A DNA stretch of 64,000 nucleotides from an uncultured Sphaerochaeta sp. (GTDB lineage: Bacteria; Spirochaetota; Spirochaetia; Sphaerochaetales; Sphaerochaetaceae): NCBI RefSeq assembly GCF_963677075.1, contig NZ_OY781873.1, positions 1,302,001-1,366,000 on the forward strand, written 5' to 3'. The position numbers and the translations under genes are program-made. Shown one piece after another: positions 1 to 9,149 of the stretch (the first letter of the stretch is position 1; each line of letters opens with the position of its first letter). The notes below the pieces were generated by a model that worked only from the letters and a program-made list of their open reading frames with translations, searched no databases and was not told the DNA's origin.

Positions 1-552
1 GAAGAGCCCCAGGGTTCTGGATATATATTGTTTCCAATCCGTAATGACACCGTCCTTCAGGCTATTGTAGACCACAGGGGCCGCTATGGTTACCAGCTTA
101 TCGGGAGCAAGTGTACTCTGGCAGTAGGTTTCTCCGAGCTTCAGGGTCATCATTCCCCCCATGCTGATACCAAGTACGTAGAGCGTCGCATACTGGTCCC
201 TGAGCTTCTCGTAGTAACTGCAGAGGTAGGAGAACCACTGGGTGAAGGTGGTGTGGGCAAACTGGTCTGGATCGGTTCCGAAGCCAGGCATCAAAGGCGC
301 ATGTACATCCATTCCTGCTTCGAAAAACCGCTCGGCGCTGTAGTGGTAGACCGAGGGAGTGGAAGGAAAACCGTGAACAAGCAAGATGGCCTGTTTCCTT
401 CCTTCTTTAGTCATGATGATACTCTTTGCTTCCTCACAGCATACCTTGGTTTCATCGACAGTGAGGGGCTCTACATTCCTGTCGCGATACCCGATAAGGG
501 TCGTATTCCAGAGTATGAATGCAATGATGAGAACGAGGATGATATACCACAT
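1..552 (-). CDS. alpha/beta hydrolase, 3' end outside the window
   Basis: I read this frame directly on the reverse strand; it stays open from the ATG at 552 to the window edge (184 codons). Residues 2-20 form a membrane-spanning or signal-anchor segment. VHGFP (about 59-63) is the oxyanion-loop motif and GISMGG (about 128-133, serine 130) is the nucleophile elbow of alpha/beta hydrolases such as carboxylesterases and monoacylglycerol lipases. The Asp and His of the triad would lie beyond the window. The gene follows the oadB terminator, so it probably has its own promoter, which I could not identify; the ribosome binding site (AAGG) is weak. Family is secure, substrate unknown. Confidence 0.82.
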   Translation of the reverse strand, partial: MWYIILVLIIAFILWNTTLIGYRDRNVEPLTVDETKVCCEEAKSIIMTKEGRKQAILLVHGFPSTPSVYHYSAERFFEAGMDVHAPLMPGFGTDPDQFAHTTFTQWFSYLCSYYEKLRDQYATLYVLGISMGGMMTLKLGETYCQSTLAPDKLVTIAAPVVYNSLKDGVITDWKQYISRTLGLF

Positions 553-592
553 GGCCTTAACTATATCCCAGAGAACAGATGAAGGAAAGAGC

Positions 593-629
593 AAAAAACA
601 AGAGCCTATCGGTGAGGATAGGCTCTTGT
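593..629 (-). terminator. intrinsic terminator of oadGAB
   Basis: A perfect 13-bp stem (ACAAGAGCCTATC at 598-610 with its complement at 617-629) has a 6-nt loop and is followed on the minus strand by a run of six T. It lies 20 bp beyond the oadB stop codon. Confidence 0.93.
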
Positions 630-649
630 GATAGGTAACGAATTTTCTG

Positions 650-1840
650 CTAGGCCATCATGAACGGGATGACTGCAAGCAAGACACCAGCTGCTACAGC
701 AGAGCCGATAACACCAGCAACGTTCGGGCCCATGGCGTGCATGAGCAGGAAGTTCTGGGGATCTGACTCCTGACCGACCTTGCTGGAAACACGGGCAGCC
801 ATTGGTACAGCTGAAACACCAGCGCTTCCAATAAGTGGATTGACTGGATGTTTCGGATCAAGTTTGTTCATCAACTTCGCAATCAGCAAGCCGGATGCAG
901 TACCGATAGAGAATGCAATCATGCCAAGAGCGAGAATTCCCAGGGTGTTCAGGTTGAGGAAGTGGGAAGCTTCCATCTTCGAACCAACAGAGAGGCCGAG
1001 GAAGATCGTTACGATATTCATCAATGCATTCTGCATGGTGTCCGAAAGACGGTTGGTCACTCCGCACTCCTTGGCCAAGTTACCGAACATCAGGGAGCCG
1101 ATGAGCGGGGTAGCTGAGGGAAGCAAGACTGCACAAGCGGTAAGAACGGTCAAGGGGAAAAGTATTCTTTCCAGTTTTGAGACCGGTCGAAGCTGTTTCA
1201 TCTTGATCATCCGCTCTTCCTTGGTGGTAAGAGCCCGCATGATCGGGGGTTGGATGATGGGAACCAATGCCATATAGCTGTAGGCAGCTACGGCGATGGG
1301 GCCCAGCAAATCCGGTTTGAGGCGGCTGGTCACATAGATAGCCGTCGGACCGTCAGCACCACCGATGATTCCGATGGAACCAGCAGCGAAGAGGTCAAAG
1401 TTGATCCCAGGGATGAAGCTCAGGGCAAGGGCTCCAAGCAGGGCAACGAAGATGCCTGCCTGGGCTGCTGCGCCGAGCAACAGGGTCTTGGGGTTAGCAA
1501 TAAGCGGGCCGAAGTCCGTCATTGCACCAACACCCATGAAGATCAAGATCGGGAATAGACCGGTATCGATACCCATATCGAACAACAGCTTGATAAACCC
1601 AGGAGCTCCTGAGGTAGGATCAATGCTTGCTGCATATCCCATAGGGATATTCGAGAGGATACAACCGAACCCAATGGTCACCAATAGTAAAGGTTCAAAG
1701 TTCTTTACTATGGCAAGATAGAGGAGGACAAAGCCAACGATGATCATGACAAGATTGCCAACACCGAAGCCTTCTGCCAACCCCAAGAATCCGTACAGTC
1801 CAGTGGACTGCCAGAGTTGATTAAACGCGGAACCAATCAT
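650..1840 (-). CDS. oadB: oxaloacetate decarboxylase beta subunit (sodium pump)
   Basis: Integral membrane subunit of the sodium-translocating decarboxylases (oxaloacetate, methylmalonyl-CoA or glutaconyl-CoA type). It decarboxylates the carboxybiotin carried by the alpha subunit and exports Na+ in exchange for a proton. At 396 aa it is close to the usual length. It is almost wholly hydrophobic, with many membrane segments and the conserved [16 protein letters not shown] stretch (about residues 154-169) that lines the sodium path in this family. It is the last gene of an oadG-oadA-oadB operon, 13 bp after oadA, and is closed by a strong terminator. The type of decarboxylase is taken from the alpha subunit. 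Confidence 0.95.
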   Translation of the reverse strand: MIGSAFNQLWQSTGLYGFLGLAEGFGVGNLVMIIVGFVLLYLAIVKNFEPLLLVTIGFGCILSNIPMGYAASIDPTSGAPGFIKLLFDMGIDTGLFPILIFMGVGAMTDFGPLIANPKTLLLGAAAQAGIFVALLGALALSFIPGINFDLFAAGSIGIIGGADGPTAIYVTSRLKPDLLGPIAVAAYSYMALVPIIQPPIMRALTTKEERMIKMKQLRPVSKLERILFPLTVLTACAVLLPSATPLIGSLMFGNLAKECGVTNRLSDTMQNALMNIVTIFLGLSVGSKMEASHFLNLNTLGILALGMIAFSIGTASGLLIAKLMNKLDPKHPVNPLIGSAGVSAVPMAARVSSKVGQESDPQNFLLMHAMGPNVAGVIGSAVAAGVLLAVIPFMMA

Positions 1841-1853
1841 CTCAGAGTCTCCT

Positions 1854-3692
1854 TTAGCTGATCACCAGCAATTCGTCATCGCTCTGCATCTGCTGGCCTT
1901 GGCTTACGGCGATCTTGGTTACTACGCCATCACAAGGAGCATAGATCTCATTTTCCATCTTCATGGCTTCCATGATCATAAGCACCTGGTTCTTCTTGAC
2001 CTGCTGGCCTTCCTTCACATCTATGCGGAGGATCAGACCTGGCATTGGTGCATTGACCGAGACAGCTTCATGGGAAGGTGCAGCGGAAGCACCGGAGGAA
2101 GCAGCAGGAGCACTGCCGGCAGCATCCTTGGTTGCCTCGATGGCACTCTCGTCGATGCCGAAAACAACATTGAGAGGATAGTCATTGCCATTAACCTTGG
2201 CGGAGTTCTTGGTGAGCTTAACGCCATAGGCCTTTCCATTGACAGTAACGGTGTACTCGCCCTTCTGTTTGGCAGCTTCTTCCTCGCGGTTGATCTTGTA
2301 AATGCCGTTTACCTGAGCCTTACCGGTAAGGTATAGGATACCCTTCTCCTTGCAGGAAGCAGCAATGAAGATGTTCTCGTCGGTAAGAGGGAGTCCTTCC
2401 TTCTCAAGCATCTCTTTTGCTACCTTTACACCCTTCTTGGGATCGGCATCGTTGATGTCGACAACCTTCTTGGTGGTGGGCTCCATCTTCATCTGCTCTG
2501 CACAGATCTTGACAACTTCGGCATCCGGCTCAACAGGAGTCTTGCCAAAGTAACCGAGAACCATCTTGCCGTAGCCTTCTGCAATCTTTTTCCAAGGTCC
2601 AAACATGACATTGTTGAAAGCCTGCTGGAAATAGAACTGGGAAACAGGGGTAACGGAAGTACCGAAACCACCCTTTGCTACAGTCTCAGCCATAGCCTCG
2701 ACGATGGCAGGATACTTGTCCATCAGGTTGTTGTCACGCAGCATCTGGGTGTTTGCCGTAAGGGCACCACCTGGAAGCGGTGAGAACGGGATTTCAGGGC
2801 TAACGGTCATTGCTTCAGGGGGAATGATATAATCTTTCATGCAATCCCTGAATACTGACTCAGCTTCACGAATCTTCTTGATATCGATACCCAAATCATA
2901 ATCAGTATGGCGCAGTGCGTGCCACATGGTGATAATGTCTGGCTGACAGGTACCACCGGAAACCGGGCTCATGGAGAGGTCTACCTGGTCTGCACCTGCT
3001 TCAATTGCACTGACATACTGCTGGATTGATACACCTGCGGTGTCGTGGCTGTGGAATACGAGGTTCACATCCTTGCCGAGCAACTTTCTTGCGCGCTTAA
3101 TGGTTTCGTACACATAAGCTGGGGTAGAGGTACCACTTGCGTCCTTGAAACAGACGGACTGGAACTCAATCCCTGCATCCATGATCTGCTTCAGGGTTGC
3201 TTCATAGAAGTCTGGGTCGTGAGCGCCCTCGGTGTTTGGGGGAAGGCTCATCATGGTTACAACCACTTCGTGGCGAAGTCCTGCGTCAACAATGGACTTT
3301 CCGCTGTCAATGAGGTTGTTGACGTCATTGAGTGCATCAAAGTTACGGATGGTGGAAATACCGTGCTTCTTGAAGAGCTTTGCGTGCAGGTCGATGATAT
3401 CCCTTGGCTGGGAGTCAAGACCGACAACGTTAACACCTCGGCTGAGGGTCTGCAGGTCTGCATCATCCCCGGCAACACGACGGAACTCATCCATCATGGC
3501 GAATGCATCTTCATTGGTATAGAAGTACAGGGACTGGAAGCGGGCACCCCCGCCGGCTTCGAAGTGATTGATGCCAGCCTCTTTGGCTGCTGCAACTGCA
3601 GGCATGAAATCCTTGGTGAATACACGTGCACCGTATACTGACTGGAATCCGTCACGAAACGCTGTGCACATAAAATTGACTTTCTTCTTCAT
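1854..3692 (-). CDS. oadA: oxaloacetate decarboxylase alpha subunit (carboxyltransferase plus biotin domain)
   Basis: Cytosolic subunit that moves the carboxyl group from oxaloacetate to its own biotin. Order of parts: an HMGL-like TIM barrel (about 1-290, opening with FRDGFQS where the family usually has LRDxHQS), the conserved carboxylase domain (about 300-460), an Ala/Ser/Pro-rich linker (about 520-545), and a C-terminal biotinyl domain with EAMKMEN, the biotin acceptor being Lys578. The linker and biotin domain fused to the barrel are typical of OadA; pyruvate carboxylase subunit B has the same architecture, but the flanking oadG and oadB favour the decarboxylase. No biotin carboxylase gene is nearby, as expected for a decarboxylase. 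Confidence 0.94.
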   Translation of the reverse strand: MKKKVNFMCTAFRDGFQSVYGARVFTKDFMPAVAAAKEAGINHFEAGGGARFQSLYFYTNEDAFAMMDEFRRVAGDDADLQTLSRGVNVVGLDSQPRDIIDLHAKLFKKHGISTIRNFDALNDVNNLIDSGKSIVDAGLRHEVVVTMMSLPPNTEGAHDPDFYEATLKQIMDAGIEFQSVCFKDASGTSTPAYVYETIKRARKLLGKDVNLVFHSHDTAGVSIQQYVSAIEAGADQVDLSMSPVSGGTCQPDIITMWHALRHTDYDLGIDIKKIREAESVFRDCMKDYIIPPEAMTVSPEIPFSPLPGGALTANTQMLRDNNLMDKYPAIVEAMAETVAKGGFGTSVTPVSQFYFQQAFNNVMFGPWKKIAEGYGKMVLGYFGKTPVEPDAEVVKICAEQMKMEPTTKKVVDINDADPKKGVKVAKEMLEKEGLPLTDENIFIAASCKEKGILYLTGKAQVNGIYKINREEEAAKQKGEYTVTVNGKAYGVKLTKNSAKVNGNDYPLNVVFGIDESAIEATKDAAGSAPAASSGASAAPSHEAVSVNAPMPGLILRIDVKEGQQVKKNQVLMIMEAMKMENEIYAPCDGVVTKIAVSQGQQMQSDDELLVIS

Positions 3693-3715
3693 TTGAGATG
3701 ATCCTCCGGGGTTTC

Positions 3716-3991
3716 TTATTCTTTTGACTTTGCGAAGGCTGCGACAATTGCTGCTGCTATGTCTGCCTCACTGGCAGAGGAAGCAGAAGCTGTGACAGCT
3801 GCGGGACTGCTTACAACGGCTTTGGGCTTCTGTGGTGCGATTTTACTTGCAATGGCGCTCATGGCCTTGGTAAGGAAAAACAGCAACGTAAGAAACACAA
3901 ACACCGTAGCAATACCCAGAATCATGAGGATGACCCCATTCTCCAACTGGGCGACAAGTTGCTCTTTCGGTAGTTGCGCTAAGAATACCAT
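3716..3991 (-). CDS. oadG: oxaloacetate decarboxylase gamma chain
   Basis: Small assembly subunit of the sodium pump. The 91-aa protein has one membrane helix (about residues 19-41) followed by a charged and Ala/Pro-rich cytosolic tail, the usual OadG layout in which the tail contacts the alpha subunit. It starts at an ATG preceded by TTAGGAG and lies 23 bp upstream of oadA. Primary sequence in this family is poorly conserved, so the call rests on size, topology and operon position. Confidence 0.88.
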   Translation of the reverse strand: MVFLAQLPKEQLVAQLENGVILMILGIATVFVFLTLLFFLTKAMSAIASKIAPQKPKAVVSSPAAVTASASSASEADIAAAIVAAFAKSKE

Positions 3992-4054
3992 ACGAACTCC
4001 TAATAAGGTTTATAGTGATCGTAGCCAAGGACTACAAATGACACACTGGGGGTT

Positions 4055-4084
4055 AGTATATCGGAATCATGGGGAGCGTTTCAA
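4055..4084 (-). promoter_or_regulatory. probable promoter of oadGAB
   Basis: Minus-strand TTGAAA (4079-4084), an 18-bp spacer and TATACT (4055-4060), about 60 bp upstream of the oadG start. Good match to a sigma-70-type promoter; not tested. Confidence 0.6.
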
Positions 4085-4131
4085 GTAAAGGTACGATAAA
4101 TGCTTTTAGGAATTTAGCATAGCTCATTTTT

Positions 4132-4164
4132 AGAAAGGGTTTTTTTGCGAAAAAACACCCTTCT
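4132..4164. other. inverted repeat between divergent genes
   Basis: AGAAAGGGTTTTTT and AAAAAACACCCTTCT form a long near-perfect hairpin with one bulge and a 4-nt loop. It sits in the 325-bp gap between the divergent oadG and mrp-like genes, upstream of both. It could be a leader attenuator of the plus-strand gene or an old terminator. Confidence 0.45.
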
Positions 4165-4316
4165 TTGGAAGTTTTAGTTTGCCTGTATACAATTATCTGG
4201 ATACCTTTTTATAGAATCTTCCATGGTGGCCTCTCTGTAGTCTGCTTCACTTGTCTGTTTTTGTGCTTTGCAGTAAGGTACTCTGTGGTAAAATTACTGA
4301 AAGAAGAAGGATATAT

Positions 4317-5243
4317 ATGGCTGAAGGAATGGATTTTGCGCAGAAAATTGCTGAAGACAAGGCAATTAGGGGAAATATGGATAAGATCGGGAGAAAAATC
4401 CTGGTCATGAGTGGAAAAGGTGGGGTGGGAAAGACCACTGTTACCGTGAATCTGGCAAATGCACTGGTTGACAGTGGATGTACTGTCGGCATTCTTGATA
4501 CGGACCTGCATGGACCGAACGTTGCAAAAATGCTCGGTTGTGAAAATGAGATTCTTACTACTGAGAATGGTGGAGAGACGTTCTATCCAGTTGAAGCCCG
4601 ACCAGGGTTGAAGGTAATGAGCCTTGCCTTTGCAATAGACCCCGATAGCCCCATTGTATGGCGTGGACCCATGAAAATTGCAGCCATCAGACAGTTCCTT
4701 GCCCAAGCCGATTGGGGAGAGCTGGACTATTTACTCATTGATTCTCCTCCGGGTACCGGTGATGAGCAGCTCACTGTTTGCCAGACGATTCCAGAACTTA
4801 CCGGAACGGTCATTGTAACCACCCCTCAGGAGGTTGCAATCCTTGATGCACGAAGAAGTGTGAGCTTCTCGAGGAAGATGGGTGTGGCAATCCTGGGCGT
4901 CGTGGAAAATATGAGTGGCCTTATCTGTCCGGGCTGCAATACAGAGATCCCCATCTTCGGAATCGGTGGGGGAAAGAAGATGTGTGAACAGATGGGAGTT
5001 CCCTTCCTGGGGCGTGTCCCCCTTGAGGTGCCTCTCATGGAGGCAGAGGATGCCGGCAAGAGCTATCTGAGCATGCAACCTACAAGTCCTTCCTCTGCTG
5101 CATTGAAGGCAATTGCAGAGATAATCAACAGCGGAACTGCTGTCTCGTCCCATCGTTCAACCGATTTTGCCGGAACTGCTTCCTGTGCACCTTCTGCTTG
5201 TTCCTCATGCAGCAGTAACTGTCCATCCAGGAAAGGAGAGTAA
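4317..5243 (+). CDS. mrp: Mrp/NBP35-family P-loop ATPase, Fe-S cluster carrier
   Basis: Cytosolic scaffold that binds and transfers iron-sulphur clusters with ATP hydrolysis. Start chosen at 4317 because AAGAAGAAGGA lies 6 bp before it; the longer upstream frame lacks a ribosome site. The deviant Walker A GKGGVGKTT is at 33-41, the family signature PPGTGDEQLT follows mid-protein, and the cluster-binding CxxC (LICPGCN) sits before FGIGGGKKMCEQ. An unusual extra C-terminal tail carries several cysteines (CAPSACSSCSSNC), which may add a metal site. The N-terminal DUF59 domain of many Mrp proteins is absent. Next gene starts 4 bp downstream. Confidence 0.92.
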   Translation: MAEGMDFAQKIAEDKAIRGNMDKIGRKILVMSGKGGVGKTTVTVNLANALVDSGCTVGILDTDLHGPNVAKMLGCENEILTTENGGETFYPVEARPGLKVMSLAFAIDPDSPIVWRGPMKIAAIRQFLAQADWGELDYLLIDSPPGTGDEQLTVCQTIPELTGTVIVTTPQEVAILDARRSVSFSRKMGVAILGVVENMSGLICPGCNTEIPIFGIGGGKKMCEQMGVPFLGRVPLEVPLMEAEDAGKSYLSMQPTSPSSAALKAIAEIINSGTAVSSHRSTDFAGTASCAPSACSSCSSNCPSRKGE

Positions 5244-5247
5244 GCAT

Positions 5248-5874
5248 ATGTTTGATCCGTTTTCGCAAGAAGGGGGGAGCAAGGAGACGAAGCATCTCAT
5301 TTGGAAGTCCGGGCAGCGTCAGCGGGTCTTCAAGGGGCCCATCTTTGACATTTGTACCGTTCATCGTACCAGTACTGATGGACGGAGCTCTTCCTTTATA
5401 GAGGTGGACGCACCCAACTGGGTAACGATAATCCCTTGGTACCGTGACGAGCATGGTGTTCCCATGATGATCATGGAAGAGCAGTTCCGTCATGGTTCGA
5501 ATACCGTTACCCGGGAATTTCCTGCCGGGGTGGTGGAAGAGGGTGAAGATCCCCTCGATGCAGCCCTCAGGGAGTTGCGGGAAGAGACAGGTCTTGCCGG
5601 TGGCAGGGTTACTGCCCTGGGGAATGTCAGTCCCAACTCCGCATTCATGAACAACCGGTCCTATTTCTATCTCGTCGAGGGGGCTGAGCATGTCACCGGA
5701 CAGGAACTTGATCCGAACGAACAACTGGATGTGTTCTCTGTACCGGTAGCCCAGGTGGTTGCGGATATGGGCACCGGCATTTATGATAATGGTATTATGA
5801 TGATTGCCTTGGGTTTCTTCCTTCGGGAGGCACAAAAGCGTCCTGAGTTGGTTGCCACACTAAAGAAGGAGTAA
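5248..5874 (+). CDS. NUDIX hydrolase, ADP-ribose pyrophosphatase-like
   Basis: Hydrolyses a nucleoside diphosphate linked to another group, most likely ADP-ribose or ADP-sugar. The complete Nudix box runs from Gly94 (G-x5-E100-x7-REL-REETGL, ending near 116), with the metal-binding glutamates REEtG present. Start at 5248 is preferred over an upstream in-frame codon because GGAAAGGAGAG precedes it and the longer version would overlap the 3' end of the upstream gene. The 208-aa length fits the ADP-ribose pyrophosphatase branch. Tight spacing on both sides (4 and 5 bp) suggests one transcript. Confidence 0.88.
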   Translation: MFDPFSQEGGSKETKHLIWKSGQRQRVFKGPIFDICTVHRTSTDGRSSSFIEVDAPNWVTIIPWYRDEHGVPMMIMEEQFRHGSNTVTREFPAGVVEEGEDPLDAALRELREETGLAGGRVTALGNVSPNSAFMNNRSYFYLVEGAEHVTGQELDPNEQLDVFSVPVAQVVADMGTGIYDNGIMMIALGFFLREAQKRPELVATLKKE

Positions 5875-5879
5875 TTGAA

Positions 5880-6590
5880 ATGAAACGAATACGTCTTGTG
5901 TTGCCTGTAATGGCACTTGCCATGGTCGTTTTATTCTCTTCCTGTATGACAGGAAAGGATTTGGTAAGGACAATCGAGGTGAATGGAACCGCAAAGGTTA
6001 CCGTCACTCCTGATATTGCTACGTTTTCCATCCAGGTCAGTGAACTGGGGAAGACCACTGAGGAAGCCCAGAGGTTTGCGAATGCAAAACTGGCACAGCT
6101 GCGCTCTGTTCTTGATGAGTATGGGATAGCTGAGGCTGATATCAAGACCACTTCACTGAACTTGAGGCCCAGTTACCGATGGGATGAAGGAGAACAGATC
6201 CTGGAAGGGCAGGTTGCAAGCCAGAGTCTTTCAGTGAAGGTACGTGACCTGAAGGCCCTTGGTTCCATTATTGACCAGATGGGGAAGGTCAGTGGTATCT
6301 ACCTAAACTCTGTACAGCTTGACAAGGAGGACAAGAGTGAAGCACTAAAGCAGGCACGATTGGAAGCAATCGGGAATGCAAAAGCAAAAGCCGAGCTCTA
6401 TGCAGAAAGTTCATCCATGCAGGTTGGATCCCCCATCACCATCAGTGAATACTCCGTTGCTAGCAACCCCTATAATACAAGGATGAAGATGGAAGCAGCC
6501 TCTGCTGTTGCTTATGACATGGCTACCGAGATTCCTGCAGGATCCATGGAAGTCTCTTCTACGGTTTCGATTGTGTATGAGATGTACTGA
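5880..6590 (+). CDS. SIMPL-domain (DUF541) lipoprotein
   Basis: Predicted lipoprotein: a hydrophobic signal peptide ends in the lipobox LFSSC with Cys22 as the lipid-modified residue. The rest is a single SIMPL/DUF541 domain, starting VNGTAKVTVTPDIATFSI and containing the typical helix KAKAELYAESSSMQVG. Members of this family (for example YggE and BP26) are envelope proteins of uncertain role, sometimes forming ring-like oligomers. Third gene of the mrp-NUDIX-SIMPL run; no functional link between them is obvious. Confidence 0.88.
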   Translation: MKRIRLVLPVMALAMVVLFSSCMTGKDLVRTIEVNGTAKVTVTPDIATFSIQVSELGKTTEEAQRFANAKLAQLRSVLDEYGIAEADIKTTSLNLRPSYRWDEGEQILEGQVASQSLSVKVRDLKALGSIIDQMGKVSGIYLNSVQLDKEDKSEALKQARLEAIGNAKAKAELYAESSSMQVGSPITISEYSVASNPYNTRMKMEAASAVAYDMATEIPAGSMEVSSTVSIVYEMY

Positions 6591-6656
6591 TATAAAGCAA
6601 TAGAGTGGTAGCAATTTGTTCATAAACAAAGAAATGAAAAAAAGTCTTAAAAGGAC

Positions 6657-6685
6657 TTAACAGACAAGGTTTTTGTTGATATAGT
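6657..6685 (+). promoter_or_regulatory. promoter of an ORF-less transcription unit
   Basis: TTAACA (6657-6662), a spacer of exactly 17 bp and TATAGT (6680-6685). Predicted start of transcription near 6692. No ORF with a ribosome binding site follows before the terminator at 6804-6841. Confidence 0.65.
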
Positions 6686-6691
6686 GTAAAT

Positions 6692-6841
6692 GTCCAAACG
6701 AGTGGGCGAGTAGCTTATGTCATATACTCTCTCCCACCGTGTATCTTGTCGTTGTTTCCCCCTCATTATGAGGTAACGGCAGATGCAGGCCGCGCATATG
6801 CGGAACTCCTTCAAGGGTGCAAGCTTGAGGGAGTTTTTTTT
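6692..6841 (+). ncRNA. putative small RNA, about 150 nt, unrecognised family
   Basis: Bounded by a good promoter and a strong intrinsic terminator. Visible hairpins inside: GTGGG/GAGTA pairing with TACTC/CCCAC (about 6699-6736), CCTCATTATGAGG flanked by CGTT/AACG (about 6748-6775), and CCGC/GCGG (about 6790-6803). I checked by eye for SRP RNA, RNase P, tmRNA and manganese or fluoride riboswitch motifs and found none. 6S RNA is possible but I cannot confirm the central bubble. It could act in trans, or be a leader whose terminator blocks the GntR gene at 6973. Confidence 0.5.
6804..6841 (+). terminator. intrinsic terminator of the putative small RNA
   Basis: AACTCCTTCAAG (6804-6815) pairs over 12 bp with CTTGAGGGAGTT (6824-6835), followed by eight T. 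Confidence 0.9.
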
Positions 6842-6909
6842 GGCTCTTCAGTTGATCTCGATGCTCTCTATACATGAACATTTTTTCACCTATCTTCATG
6901 GGCGTATTC

Positions 6910-6956
6910 TCAAATATTCTAGACGTAGCACGTCATACGTGTTAGTCTGTATTTGA
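6910..6956. promoter_or_regulatory. nested palindrome, probable operator of the GntR gene
   Basis: Three nested inverted pairs share one centre: TCAAATA/TATTTGA outermost, AGAC/GTCT, and AGCACGT/ACGTGTT around CAT. The block ends 16 bp before the GntR start codon, where an autoregulatory operator would be expected. Confidence 0.55.
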
Positions 6957-6972
6957 AAATGAGGGATTAGCC

Positions 6973-7680
6973 ATGAAAACAACTGTCCGTACCAAGAAAA
7001 CCCTGGCAGAGCAGACTGCTGATCGTTTGACAGAAACCATCATGAATGCTGAGTTCAAGACAGGGCAGCAGCTGCCCAGTGAATTCCAGCTTGCAGAAAA
7101 ACTGGATGTTGGTAGGGGTACCATCAGGGAAGCGATCAAAATCCTGATATCCAGGCATGTTGTTGAGATCAAGCGGGGAACCGGTACGTTTGTAGCCGAA
7201 AGGCCGGGTCAGGTCGAGGACCCGCTAGGTCTGGCTTTCATCAAGGACAAGAAGAAACTGTCTATGGACCTGTATGAGATGCGCCTTATGATCGAACCCC
7301 AGATTGCTTCTCTCGCTGCCAGACGTGTAACCAAGGAAGGGATGATGAAGATTGAGGCATCCTTGCTGGCAATAGAGGCGAATATTGCAAGAGGGTTGCC
7401 TTGGACAGATGAAGATATCGCTTTTCATGAAACGATAGCACAGGCATCAGGCAATCAATTGGCATCAACGCTTATTCCGATCATCCATTCTGCTGTCAAA
7501 ATCTTCGCTTACTTGTATGGAAAACCTCTCACCGAGACAACCATTGCAACACACCGTGAAATCTTGGACGCCATCAGGGCCAAGAATCCCGAACGTGCTG
7601 AGATTGCCATGAGAAAACACCTACAACGAAATAGAGTCTACGCTGAACACCTTAGAGAGACTACAGGAGACAATGCATGA
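6973..7680 (+). CDS. GntR/FadR-family transcriptional regulator
   Basis: DNA-binding repressor or activator of the FadR subfamily. An N-terminal winged helix (about 10-80, with LPSEFQLAEKLDVGRGTIREAIK) is followed by an all-helical FCD ligand domain with the metal-binding residues typical of the group. FCD regulators usually sense small carboxylic acids. The start has GAGGGA 10 bp upstream. It overlaps the next gene by 4 bp (ATGA), so it is the first gene of the FAD oxidoreductase operon and probably controls it, perhaps through the palindrome at 6910-6956. Confidence 0.92.
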   Translation: MKTTVRTKKTLAEQTADRLTETIMNAEFKTGQQLPSEFQLAEKLDVGRGTIREAIKILISRHVVEIKRGTGTFVAERPGQVEDPLGLAFIKDKKKLSMDLYEMRLMIEPQIASLAARRVTKEGMMKIEASLLAIEANIARGLPWTDEDIAFHETIAQASGNQLASTLIPIIHSAVKIFAYLYGKPLTETTIATHREILDAIRAKNPERAEIAMRKHLQRNRVYAEHLRETTGDNA

Positions 7681-9149
7681 GGGAAAATACCTACGACATC
7701 CTTATCATAGGGGGTGGAGTCATCGGATCATCTGTTGCGAGGGAACTTTCCAGATACCATCTTAGGATTGGTGTACTTGAGAAAGAGCTCGATGTGGCGT
7801 GCGGCAATTCTTGCAGGAATACCGGTATGCTTCATGCGGGTTTCACGTACAAGCCTGGTTCCCTGAAAGCCGAGTGTGCGGTGGAAGGGAATCGTGAGTT
7901 TGACCAGGTGGCAAAGGAACTGGATATACCCTTCAAGCGTACTGGCAAAGTGGTGGTAGGCTTTAGTGATGAGGACAGGCAAAACATCCTCAAGTTCAAG
8001 AGAATCGGTGAGTTGAACGGGGTGCGAGGCCTGGAGATGATCGACAAGGCCAGGCTGAACCAGATCGATAACAGCGCTGGGGGAGAGTTTGCCCTATACA
8101 GCCCAGATTCTGGCATCCTTAATCCGATGTTGTACACCATAGCCCTCGCAGAGAATGCCCATCAGAACGGTGTGGACTTTTTCTTTGACAGTGAAGTCAA
8201 GGCAATCAAAAGGCAGGGGGAGTACTTTCAGGTCTCAGCTGGTGATTCGGTTTTCTCCAGCCGCTGGATTGTAAACTGCGCCGGGATGCATTGTGTAACC
8301 ATTTCGGAAATGCTGGGCTTGCATGGTCACCAGGTGAAGGGCTTCAAGGGAGAGTATTATGTGTTGGACAAGAAAGCCAAGGAGTTCATGAATATCCCCG
8401 TCTATCCAGCACCCAATGCAAAAGGGGGCTTCTCCACCCACGCAACACCTACTGTCGACGGAAACATCTTGGTCGGCCCTGATTCCTATATCACCGAGAG
8501 CCCTGACGATTATGCTTGCACTCGCGATCATATGCAGGGTCTCGTAAAAGACGGGTCGGCGATATTCAAGCATATGAAGGCTGAGTATTTCATCAGGAAT
8601 TTTGCCGGGACCCGTTGGAAAAGGATAGACCCTGAGACAGGTGAGGTTCTGGACTTCCTTATTGAGACCAGAGATGACCATCCAGGTGTGGTGAACCTGA
8701 TCGGAATAGAGTCTCCCGGGCTTACCTGCGCCCTACCTATTGCCCGCCGGGTGGTGGCAAAGATACAGGAAAAGGAAGTACTGGAGGTAAACAATGATTT
8801 CAATCCATATCGCAAGGGAATTGTACGTTTTGCAGAACAGTCGAAAGAACGGCAGAAAGAACTCATAGCCACTGATCCTGACTATGGGGAAATCATATGT
8901 CGATGCGAAACTGTTACACGAGCTGAGATTGTCCAGGCGATCAACAATCCCCTTGGGGCGGTGACCTTGACGGGCATCAAGAACCGAACCCGGGCCTGCA
9001 TGGGTAGATGCCAAGGGGGGTACTGTGAAACACGAATCACAGCCCTGATCCAGGAGCAGTGCAAAGTAAAAGAACCAGAGGTGATGTACCAACACAAGGG
9101 CTCTGGGATGTTCATCGGCAAGGTAAGGGAGGTCCTGGATGGAGAATAA
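7677..9149 (+). CDS. FAD-dependent dehydrogenase with BFD-like [2Fe-2S] domain (GlpA/L-2-hydroxyglutarate oxidase type)
   Basis: DAO-family flavoenzyme. The FAD-binding GGGVIGSSVARELS lies at about 11-24, followed by a DAO fold with CRNTGMLHAGF. The C-terminal third carries a bacterioferritin-associated-ferredoxin-like domain with cysteines in CRC (about 409-411) and CMGRCQGGYC (about 441-450), which bind an iron-sulphur cluster. Proteins of this build are annotated as glycerol-3-phosphate dehydrogenase or L-2-hydroxyglutarate oxidase. With the next two genes it forms a three-part module in which electrons could pass to a partner reductase. Substrate is inferred from family only. Confidence 0.88.
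   Translation: MRENTYDILIIGGGVIGSSVARELSRYHLRIGVLEKELDVACGNSCRNTGMLHAGFTYKPGSLKAECAVEGNREFDQVAKELDIPFKRTGKVVVGFSDEDRQNILKFKRIGELNGVRGLEMIDKARLNQIDNSAGGEFALYSPDSGILNPMLYTIALAENAHQNGVDFFFDSEVKAIKRQGEYFQVSAGDSVFSSRWIVNCAGMHCVTISEMLGLHGHQVKGFKGEYYVLDKKAKEFMNIPVYPAPNAKGGFSTHATPTVDGNILVGPDSYITESPDDYACTRDHMQGLVKDGSAIFKHMKAEYFIRNFAGTRWKRIDPETGEVLDFLIETRDDHPGVVNLIGIESPGLTCALPIARRVVAKIQEKEVLEVNNDFNPYRKGIVRFAEQSKERQKELIATDPDYGEIICRCETVTRAEIVQAINNPLGAVTLTGIKNRTRACMGRCQGGYCETRITALIQEQCKVKEPEVMYQHKGSGMFIGKVREVLDGE

Noticed and set aside
28..582. 184-codon plus-strand frame at the left edge
   Set aside because: It is antisense to a clear alpha/beta hydrolase with HGFP and GISMGG motifs and has no recognisable domain.
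6680..6841. Manganese (yybP-ykoY) riboswitch, from GGCGAGTAGC near 6703
   Set aside because: The second conserved half of that riboswitch is missing and the gene downstream is a regulator, not a transporter.
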